Part shown: positions 1-5,112 of the stretch, piece by piece
How positions within the stretch are numbered: the stretch's first letter is position 1
How the letters are laid out: each line of letters starts with the position of its first letter
DNA from: Elusimicrobia bacterium CG03_land_8_20_14_0_80_50_18
Lineage (GTDB): Bacteria > CG03
DNA: 6,554 bases
Direction: 5' to 3'
NCBI GenBank assembly: GCA_002780705.1
Contig: PEUP01000008.1
Coordinates: 4,844-11,397 of the forward strand
The notes under the pieces: model-generated
The model's input: only the letters and a program-made list of their open reading frames with translations
What the model was told of the DNA's origin: nothing
Database searches by the model: none
Position numbers and translations under genes: made by a program

Positions 1-1536
1 GACCTGTATCTGGGTCTCAAGGGAATACTCGGGAGTAATTCCATTGGTAATTCCATTGTTCTTTACCTTGATTGCGGCGATTATTACGGCTCCATAAGCG
101 ATTCTTCCGCTTTGCCCTGGTCACAGGCGCGGAATCATAAATTCCCGGCTGGGTTCAAGCCGGATTATCAGTTCTCGTTCTGGAATTTTACGGCAGGTTC
201 TTTCTATAGGATAAGCTCGTCTTATACCCTCGTTGATGTGACCGGAAATATTACTCAGGCGATAAAAGCCGGCGGCAGCGAAAAGACGGGATCGATTGAA
301 CTTCGGATACCGTTCTCTGTTTTGTATGACGGGTTAACAGGATTCGGCGTTCCCCATGCAGCGGAAATAAAACTTCTCGTCGCTGTCACAGGAGGCGACG
401 GCACCTCGGCCAAAGACACCGTGCCCGACCAGGGGTCATCCTTCGGCGGCACCTTTGACGAATTCACTTTTGACAGGTATTTTGTTATTCCGCTGGATTC
501 CGATGCCGACGGAGTGCCGGATGAGGGAAAGTATATTGCGGATATAGCGTATTCGACCGTCGGCGTTTTATCTTCGCAGTCCGCAGCGGTTTCGCAGAGC
601 ATCGGTTATGTCAATTTTAATGCCGCTGAGTATTTTTACCGCGAGAGAAATATGCCGCTCAATATTTACAGCGCAGATGCGTCCAGCGCTGTTTTAAAAT
701 GGAAAAATTCTGCCCTAAGCGTGTATTCTACCCTGTATCCGTCGTCGGTCTCGGCGTCAACTTTCACATTTATTGTGCCTTCCGAACATGTATTCGACAG
801 CATTGATTACTACTTTGTTCTGTACAGGGGGACTGAATCTCAAAACACTGCCGTTTACAATATATCCGTCAGACCGGATATCACCTTCACTCCGGGGAGC
901 AGAGAATATTCGGTCGGTGATTCCAAAATTGTTTTTGATGTCCCGCTGGAGGACAGCGCACGCCTGCTTTTCCTTGATCCGGAATCTCTGATTACGGATA
1001 ATATTGTTCCATCCAACTCTGAAATTATTTCAACGGCCGGAATTCGTTTGCCGTTGGAACTTTATGAAATAACAGGGGCCATTCCGCCGGCCACCGTGAC
1101 GCTCGCTTATTTTAATGAAGAATATGAGAGCGCTTATGCCGCTTATTTTTACGACGGCATCAACTGGGTTTATAAACCATCTTCTGTGGATACAAACGGG
1201 AATAAAATAACATTCAGCCTGAATCAACCGGGGAAGATAGGCGTTTTCCGGATAACATCCGCTTCATTACCTTCCGGCAAAAATATTTCTTCTATCAGTA
1301 AACCTGTGTTTAATCCAGGGATGGGAGAAAAAATAGAATTTAATTTTATCCAGAACCCTTCTTCAATTAGTATAGAAATATTCGATATGAACGGACGAAA
1401 AATAAAGAAGTTGTCGGGTGAGACCGGCTGGAATGGCATAGACGGGAATAATAATGTCGTTCCGACGGGGGCGTATTTATACCACATGAAGACGGATGTT
1501 GATGATTTTTGGGGCACGCTGGGAATATGGAAATAA
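1..1536 (+). CDS. Secreted DOMON/CBM9-like protein with Ca-binding loop and C-terminal FlgD-like Ig domain (5' partial)
   Basis: The frame is open from base 1, giving 511 visible residues before TAA; the start and any signal peptide lie upstream. Residues 1 to about 165 form a beta-rich domain (motifs DLYLGLKG, VLYLDCGDYYG, GFKPDYQFSFW) that aligns by eye with the N-terminal domain of the gene at 3025-4065 (NLYMGINY, LLYLDSDYGG, GFKPDFMYGSW). This pattern is known from DOMON-like/CBM9-type ligand-binding domains, which often bind carbohydrate. A DxDxDGxxD calcium-type loop follows (D166, D168, D170, G171, D174), then about 250 residues of Ser/Thr/Tyr-rich beta sandwich sequence. Residues 434-511 (FNPGMGEKIEF, IEIFDMNGRKIKKL, GAYLYHM) match the FlgD Ig-like/T9SS type A-like C-terminal fold. 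Location is inferred to be extracellular or cell surface. The ligand is unknown. The stop codon overlaps the first bases of the inverted repeat that begins at 1535. Confidence 0.82.
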   Translation, partial: DLYLGLKGILGSNSIGNSIVLYLDCGDYYGSISDSSALPWSQARNHKFPAGFKPDYQFSFWNFTAGSFYRISSSYTLVDVTGNITQAIKAGGSEKTGSIELRIPFSVLYDGLTGFGVPHAAEIKLLVAVTGGDGTSAKDTVPDQGSSFGGTFDEFTFDRYFVIPLDSDADGVPDEGKYIADIAYSTVGVLSSQSAAVSQSIGYVNFNAAEYFYRERNMPLNIYSADASSAVLKWKNSALSVYSTLYPSSVSASTFTFIVPSEHVFDSIDYYFVLYRGTESQNTAVYNISVRPDITFTPGSREYSVGDSKIVFDVPLEDSARLLFLDPESLITDNIVPSNSEIISTAGIRLPLELYEITGAIPPATVTLAYFNEEYESAYAAYFYDGINWVYKPSSVDTNGNKITFSLNQPGKIGVFRITSASLPSGKNISSISKPVFNPGMGEKIEFNFIQNPSSISIEIFDMNGRKIKKLSGETGWNGIDGNNNVVPTGAYLYHMKTDVDDFWGTLGIWK

Positions 1537-1664
1537 AAATGGGGACGGAGGTAATTTAATTGCAAACAATTCCAATTTTAAGAATTAAATCAGCTCTGTT
1601 TACCCGGGTAATTTTTGGAATAATAGGTATTTTGTGGTATTTAATTACCTCCGTCCCCATTTTT
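1535..1664. mobile_element. 130-bp MITE/REP-like element with perfect 22-bp terminal inverted repeats
   Basis: Bases 1535-1556 (starting AAAAATGGGGACGG) are the exact reverse complement of 1643-1664 (ending CCGTCCCCATTTTT). Inside lies a second inverted pair, ATTCCAA 1569-1575 with TTGGAAT 1615-1621, and the palindrome TACCCGGGTA at 1601-1610, so the unit could fold as nested hairpins. No transposase is encoded and no clear target duplication is seen. The GGGGACGG arm resembles, from memory only, palindromic repeats common in uncultivated bacteria that may be mobilised by Y1 (REP-associated) transposases. The left arm begins inside the stop codon of the upstream gene. The right arm is in frame with the next gene and encodes LITSVPIF of its signal peptide. 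It could also be a stem-loop acting on the transcript, since the arms carry an A-tract and a T-tract, although the 86-nt loop is long for a terminator. Confidence 0.75.
1547..1551 (+). promoter_or_regulatory. Shine-Dalgarno GGAGG inside the left inverted-repeat arm
   Basis: GGAGG lies 8 nt before the TTG at 1560. It is the strongest ribosome-binding site in the window and the reason for choosing this non-ATG start. It falls within the 22-bp inverted repeat and is exactly complementary to CCTCC at 1648-1652, inside the signal-peptide coding region. In the mRNA the long stem would hide the site; ribosomes moving through the first about 30 codons would reopen it. That regulatory effect is inferred. 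Confidence 0.6.
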
Positions 1665-3035
1665 GCATATTATAGTTTTATGGATTTGAGGACAAAAAGT
1701 CTTGCAGGCTCGCAAGTGTCATCCGTGTATTCCAATCCCGCATTGATATGCGATGAAGAGAGCCCGTCGCTGTATATGGGATATAGCAATTTGTTTTACG
1801 GATTAAATGCGCTTGATAACGATGTCCCCGGGTATTTCCCGCCGGGTGCGGATAAGATTGATGTGGCGGCTGTTTTCCCGTACAGAAATTACGGGATTGG
1901 AATCAGCCATAATGCGCTTGCCACGGCCCTGAGCAAGGAGTCAAAGACCTCTTTTCTTTTGTCAAGAAATCTCAATGACTTTATAATCAGAAAGTTTGAT
2001 GAAAGCATAGATGTCGCCGTGTCTTTTAATATGCATTCAATGGAGTTTACTCATTTTCCTTATGAGAATTACTCAAACGCCGCTACGACATTTTCATGGG
2101 ATTTTTTTATGAGGGCAAGATTCGGCGACGGTTTTGAATACGGTTTTGCGTTCAAAAACCTGGGCAAGACCGATATTGGTTTTAAAGAAGAAGACCCGCT
2201 GCCGAGGGAGTTTAATTTTTCGGCCGCAAAAAACTTTTCAAAGCTAAAGCTCATTTTTTCATATCAGGACTCTTTACAGATGCCGGATTACGGCTTGGGG
2301 GCAGAATATGGAATAGGAAGTTTGACTGTTATGACCGGAATAAATTCAAACTATTTTTCCGTCGGTGCGGCAATGAAAGTGAAAGAGCGGCTAGACTTTT
2401 TATTGGGCATATCCATGCCTTTTATAGGAGATGCAGCGTTCCAGCCTGATCTGGCGGTCAGGTATTATTTCAGCAAGACCGGCACCCGGGATGACAAAGC
2501 CGCGAAAATGAAAATGTATTATGATAAAGCCCATGAAGCTTATGTTAACGAGAGGTTTCAGGAGGCCGTTGAAAATTGGCGGCAGGTGCTTAAAATTGAG
2601 CCCTCGCATTATCTTTCAAAAAAGAATATTATTAAAGCCGTGAGCGCCTCAAAAAAATATTATTTCAGCATGGCTACAAACGAGTATAAACAGGGAAATT
2701 ACGAAAAAGCGATAGAGTTGTGGCAAAAAGTTCTTGAGATTGACCCCGGTCATGCACTCTCAAAAGCAAAAATTGAAAAGGCGCAGGAAATGATTGAAAA
2801 AGGATTTATCCCGACGCCGTCCGAAGAATTGAATAAGCAGGCCGCAAAACAGAAGCTTTTTAATCAGGCCACCACGGAGTATCTGAAGGGGAATTACGAA
2901 AAAGCGATTGAGCTGTGGCAAAAAGTGCTTGAGATTGACCCGGAGCACAATTTATCAAAAATTAAAATAAAATCAGCGGAAGATAAATTGAAAAATCCCG
3001 GCGTCGTGCCGGAAGGGAAGATTAATGGACGGTAA
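1560..3035 (+). CDS. PorV/UPF0164-like outer-membrane beta-barrel with C-terminal TPR repeats
   Basis: 491 aa from TTG 1560, preceded by a well-spaced GGAGG. The next in-frame ATG (1680) would remove the signal peptide, so TTG is preferred. Residues 1-36 look like a signal peptide: Lys/Arg near the start, core VIFGIIGILWYLI, end SVPIFA with likely cleavage before YYSF. Residues 37 to about 306 contain the motif SLAGSQVSSVYSNPAL, like the start of PorV/PorQ/FadL-type barrels, then alternating aromatic/glycine strands ending AVRYYFS. Residues about 316-470 hold three TPR units (cores ERFQEAVENW, then GNYEKAIELWQKVLEIDP twice). The barrel should sit in the outer membrane, with the TPRs probably facing the periplasm as a docking surface. 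The start, SD and part of the signal peptide all lie in a repeat element. The exact cargo or substrate cannot be read from the sequence. Confidence 0.85.
   Translation: MQTIPILRIKSALFTRVIFGIIGILWYLITSVPIFAYYSFMDLRTKSLAGSQVSSVYSNPALICDEESPSLYMGYSNLFYGLNALDNDVPGYFPPGADKIDVAAVFPYRNYGIGISHNALATALSKESKTSFLLSRNLNDFIIRKFDESIDVAVSFNMHSMEFTHFPYENYSNAATTFSWDFFMRARFGDGFEYGFAFKNLGKTDIGFKEEDPLPREFNFSAAKNFSKLKLIFSYQDSLQMPDYGLGAEYGIGSLTVMTGINSNYFSVGAAMKVKERLDFLLGISMPFIGDAAFQPDLAVRYYFSKTGTRDDKAAKMKMYYDKAHEAYVNERFQEAVENWRQVLKIEPSHYLSKKNIIKAVSASKKYYFSMATNEYKQGNYEKAIELWQKVLEIDPGHALSKAKIEKAQEMIEKGFIPTPSEELNKQAAKQKLFNQATTEYLKGNYEKAIELWQKVLEIDPEHNLSKIKIKSAEDKLKNPGVVPEGKINGR
2694..2942 (+). repeat. Near-identical duplicated TPR core within the barrel-TPR gene
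   Basis: The 18-codon blocks 2694-2747 and 2889-2942 encode the identical peptide GNYEKAIELWQKVLEIDP. They differ at 5 of 54 bases, all of them synonymous third- or first-position changes (GGA/GGG, ATA/ATT, TTG/CTG, GTT/GTG, CCC/CCG). The offset is 195 bp (65 residues). The first TPR (about 316-350) is clearly more diverged. The pattern fits internal duplication followed by purifying selection, or gene conversion. Confidence 0.8.
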
Positions 3036-4065
3036 ATTGTATGCTGTGTTCGGGAACAGAATAATGAGACTATGTTTTTTTTCATCTTTCGTCTTTTGTC
3101 TTTTATTTTTAATGCCGCAGGATGCGGCGGGAGGGCCGTACCACAGAATCAGTGTAGACGGGAACCTTGACGAATGGGCTGCCGGAGAAAAAATAGTGAA
3201 TGATTCCGGCGACGGCGAAGTCATGAATAAAATAGACGGCCTTTATGTCACATGGGATGCGGATAATCTGTATATGGGCATCAATTACAAAGTGGACGGT
3301 TACGGCATTCTCCTGTATCTTGATAGCGATTACGGGGGTTTGTCAGGCCAGAGCGATCTGACTCAGATAGATACCTGGAATAAGGGCGCAAAATTTTCCG
3401 TCGATGGTTTTAAGCCGGATTTTATGTACGGGTCATGGGACGGCGACGACGGCAATTTTTACGAAATCAGAAGTTCCGTTACGGCATCGTGGATTTCTGC
3501 CCCCTGCGCGACCGATTTCAGCTCCGATGTTCCGGGCACGGAAATAGCAGTAAGATGGGATACTCTTTTACCTTCCGGGTTTCCCCCCGGGACGCGCATT
3601 GCCGTTTTCGCCGCTCTCTGCGACGGGCTGTCTCTCGCGATTGACGCGGCGCCCAATAATATTTTGGTATCGCTGCCGGATGTGGACACCTGTACCATAG
3701 TAGACTGCGATTCGGACAACGACGGCAGGCCTGATAGATTGAGTTCTTCCGATTTTACGATTTCTTCTATAAGAATGCCTAAGCTCTTTTCGCCCAACTC
3801 CGACGGCCTGAACGATAGTCTGGCTATAACAGTCGCGATCAGCCAAAGCGCTGATGTGCAGATCAAAGCATACAGTATAGAAGGGAAGAAAGTCTGGCAG
3901 GCCACAGGTAGACTATCGGAAGCAGGTGAGCTGACGGTGACATGGGCCGGCCGGGATTTTTCCGGAGATTTTCTGAAAAATGGAATATATATCGTGAACA
4001 TACGGGCGGCAAACGCTTCGGGGGAAGAAGTGTATGAAAATAAAGCGGTGGCGATAATAAAATAG
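3025..4065 (+). CDS. Secreted DOMON-like protein with Ca-binding loop and CHU_C/FlgD-like C-terminal Ig domain
   Basis: 346 aa from ATG 3025, with GGAAGG 8 nt upstream, overlapping the previous gene by 11 bp (translational coupling likely). ATG 3064 is an alternative giving a more compact signal peptide, MRLCFFSSFVFCLLFLMPQD; cleavage is likely near DAAGG. The mature protein starts with SVDGNLDEWAAGE, a typical opening of CBM9/DOMON-like domains, running to about residue 222. A DxDxDGxxD loop follows (D229, D231, D233, G234, D237). The C-terminal domain from residue 253 opens with LFSPNSDGLNDSL, the signature seen in gliding-motility/CHU_C-type domains, and continues like a FlgD Ig fold (AYSIEGKKVW, WAGRDFSG, NGIYIVNIRA). 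It has the same domain order as the partial gene at 1-1536 but lacks that gene's long middle region. A surface-attached or secreted ligand-binding protein, probably carbohydrate-related, is inferred. Confidence 0.85.
   Translation: MDGKLYAVFGNRIMRLCFFSSFVFCLLFLMPQDAAGGPYHRISVDGNLDEWAAGEKIVNDSGDGEVMNKIDGLYVTWDADNLYMGINYKVDGYGILLYLDSDYGGLSGQSDLTQIDTWNKGAKFSVDGFKPDFMYGSWDGDDGNFYEIRSSVTASWISAPCATDFSSDVPGTEIAVRWDTLLPSGFPPGTRIAVFAALCDGLSLAIDAAPNNILVSLPDVDTCTIVDCDSDNDGRPDRLSSSDFTISSIRMPKLFSPNSDGLNDSLAITVAISQSADVQIKAYSIEGKKVWQATGRLSEAGELTVTWAGRDFSGDFLKNGIYIVNIRAANASGEEVYENKAVAIIK
3078..3119 (+). repeat. T-rich arm in signal-peptide coding DNA, shared with the gene at 4979-6544
   Basis: Two exact blocks are shared with the last gene's signal peptide: TTTTTCATCTTTC (3078-3090 and 5078-5090) and ATTTTTAATGCCGCA (3105-3119 and 5098-5112). 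The spacing differs by 7 bases. Both encode the hydrophobic core and the residues leading to the cleavage site (FLMP in each protein), while the downstream mature proteins are unrelated. The A-rich partner arm is not clear upstream of this gene. Confidence 0.6.
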
Positions 4066-4202
4066 AAGATGACAGATGAAAAATGAAAGATAAGAAACAA
4101 AAGATAAAAGCGAAACAATGCCCAAAAAAATTGGAGATGCGATATTCTGTGTTTAGCGCAGTATGCGCATTGTTTTTAATTTTTAATCTCTCATTTTTAA
4201 TT
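4066..4202. repeat. A-rich/T-rich inverted repeat flanking the start of the second barrel gene
   Basis: The left part (4069-4091) contains ATGACAGATGAAAA followed by ATGAAAGATAAG. AAAAATGAAAGAT (4079-4091) pairs at 12 of 13 positions with ATCTCTCATTTTT (4186-4198), which lies in the signal-peptide core. A small hairpin GCGCA-GTA-TGCGC (4156-4168) lies between the arms. The left arm spans the start codon and encodes MKDKKQKIK; the right arm encodes FNLSFLI. The same A-rich motif recurs before the next gene at 4965-5010. Confidence 0.55.
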
Positions 4203-4961
4203 TCGGCCAAAGCTTTCGCCGCCTTCGAAATGCATCCCGCATCCGCCCGGCTGCCGGGCAGGGGAGGTTGGTCTATTGCCGACGACAGTTTGTCCAGCCT
4301 GGATAACAGTGCGCTTAGCTTTGACCAATTTAACTGGGAAGCCGGAAGAGTAAATTTCTACGGGATAAGTGAACTGAACGGGGGTTTTCTGTCACTGCAG
4401 ATACCTTCTGAAAACAACAGTATTAATTTTATATACTCCACGTTGAAATTTTCTTCGGTTTACCGGGAAAGCATTTATTCTTTTGCCCTGGCCCGTCCCA
4501 TGACCAAAAATTTGAATGCGGGGCTGCGGCTTAACGCTTACCAGATTGATATCACGGATTTTGAAGACGGGATAGAACCTCGGACGCTGTATTCTGATTA
4601 CGATTTCGCGCTGCTATTCAAAGACAAATATTTTAATTTTGGCGTTTCTTTGCAGTCGCTGTCCTCAAAGAGCGTGAGATTAAAGCGCGTGGAAGAGAGC
4701 GCTGACGCGGCCATTAGCTACGGTGTCATGTTCAAGCCCGTAAAAGGCGCTGTCTTCGGTCTTGATTATGAATCCGGCAGGCCCATCAACGGAGGGTTGG
4801 AAGTGGAGGTAGCCGATGCTTTGAAATGCGCTATAGGACTGCGGCAGAATATTTTTACTCTTGGATTTTCGCTGAGGCTGCCGAGGTGCAGACTTAATTT
4901 TTCGGCGCTTTTGCACAATGATCTGGGCGAGACGTATTTTATATCCGTGAGCGGTATTTAA
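4083..4961 (+). CDS. Small PorV/FadL-like outer-membrane beta-barrel protein
   Basis: 292 aa from ATG 4083, 17 bp after the previous stop. There is no Shine-Dalgarno, only A-rich repeat sequence. ATG 4137 is an alternative but its GGAG is immediately adjacent, so spacing is poor. Residues 1-46 read as a long signal peptide: Lys-rich n-region MKDKKQKIKAKQ, core CALFLIFNLSFLI, cleavage after SAKAFA. The mature start ASARLPGRGGWSIADDSLSSLDNSAL matches the pattern of PorV/PorQ/FadL-type barrels (GAR..GMGGA..A.ADD.SA...NPA). The rest alternates short amphipathic strands with turns (FGVSLQSLSS, AVFGLDYESG, FTLGFSLRLP), as expected for a barrel of about 245 residues. Transport or shuttle function is unknown; pairing with the secreted protein encoded just upstream is an inference from position. 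The signal peptide is encoded within an inverted repeat. Confidence 0.75.
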   Translation: MKDKKQKIKAKQCPKKLEMRYSVFSAVCALFLIFNLSFLISAKAFAAFEMHPASARLPGRGGWSIADDSLSSLDNSALSFDQFNWEAGRVNFYGISELNGGFLSLQIPSENNSINFIYSTLKFSSVYRESIYSFALARPMTKNLNAGLRLNAYQIDITDFEDGIEPRTLYSDYDFALLFKDKYFNFGVSLQSLSSKSVRLKRVEESADAAISYGVMFKPVKGAVFGLDYESGRPINGGLEVEVADALKCAIGLRQNIFTLGFSLRLPRCRLNFSALLHNDLGETYFISVSGI

Positions 4962-5112
4962 AAAATGACAGATAAAAGATGACAGATAAAAGATGGCAGA
5001 TGAAAGATAAAAAAATAAAAATGTGGAATGGTTGGCGTACTTGCCTGTTTGGCAGTCAGGTATTGATAGTGTGTGCATTTTTCATCTTTCATTTTTCATT
5101 TTTAATGCCGCA
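4962..5112. repeat. A-rich/T-rich repeat element spanning the start and signal peptide of the last gene
   Basis: The left part carries tandem GATGACAGATAAAA-type units and ATGAAAGATAA (5000-5010). The right part, ATCTTTCATTTTTCAT (5084-5099), is an exact 16-base reverse complement of 4076-4091 before the previous gene; within this element the shared inverted core is ATGAAAGAT (5000-5008) with ATCTTTCAT (5084-5092). The spacer has a small hairpin TGCC-TGTTT-GGCA (5042-5054). The translated right arm is FFIFHFSFLM. Confidence 0.6.
4965..5006 (+). repeat. Three tandem 14-bp units (ATGACAGATAAAAG)
   Basis: Units 4965-4978 and 4979-4992 are identical; 4993-5006 differs at two bases (ATGGCAGATGAAAG). 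A related unit stands at 4069-4082 before the previous gene (12 of 14 bases). The units start 3 nt after the upstream stop codon and run through possible start codons at 4979 and 5000, so copy-number change would alter the N-terminus: 14 is not a multiple of 3, so each unit shifts frame. Confidence 0.85.

Noticed and set aside
112..1536. TTG at 112 as the true start of the first gene
   Set aside because: The frame is open to base 1 and residues before 112 (DLYLGLKG, VLYLDCGDYYG) align with the N-terminal domain of the paralogue at 3025-4065, so the gene runs off the left edge.
1535..1664. Rho-independent terminator after the first gene
   Set aside because: The stem is long with flanking A and T tracts, but the loop is 86 nt and contains the next gene's start, so a classical terminator is unlikely.
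1680..3035. ATG 1680 as the start of the PorV-like gene
   Set aside because: It has no Shine-Dalgarno and would remove the signal peptide an outer-membrane barrel needs; TTG 1560 has an ideal GGAGG.
3459..4118. 219-codon open frame on the minus strand opposite the DOMON-like gene
   Set aside because: It lies wholly inside a well-supported plus-strand gene and its start region, reads low-complexity Phe/Ser from the A/T repeat, and has no recognisable domain or ribosome site.
3863..4210. Minus-strand frame reading a Lys/Arg-rich start and hydrophobic stretch like a small membrane protein
   Set aside because: This is the expected reverse reading of the palindromic A/T-rich repeat at 4066-4202; it is noted only as a property of the repeat.
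4965..5006. CRISPR-like array
   Set aside because: Units are 14 bp and directly adjacent with no spacers.
4680..5078. Minus-strand 132-codon frame with hydrophobic middle
   Set aside because: Antisense to the second barrel gene and the next leader repeat; the hydrophobic part is the repeat read backwards.
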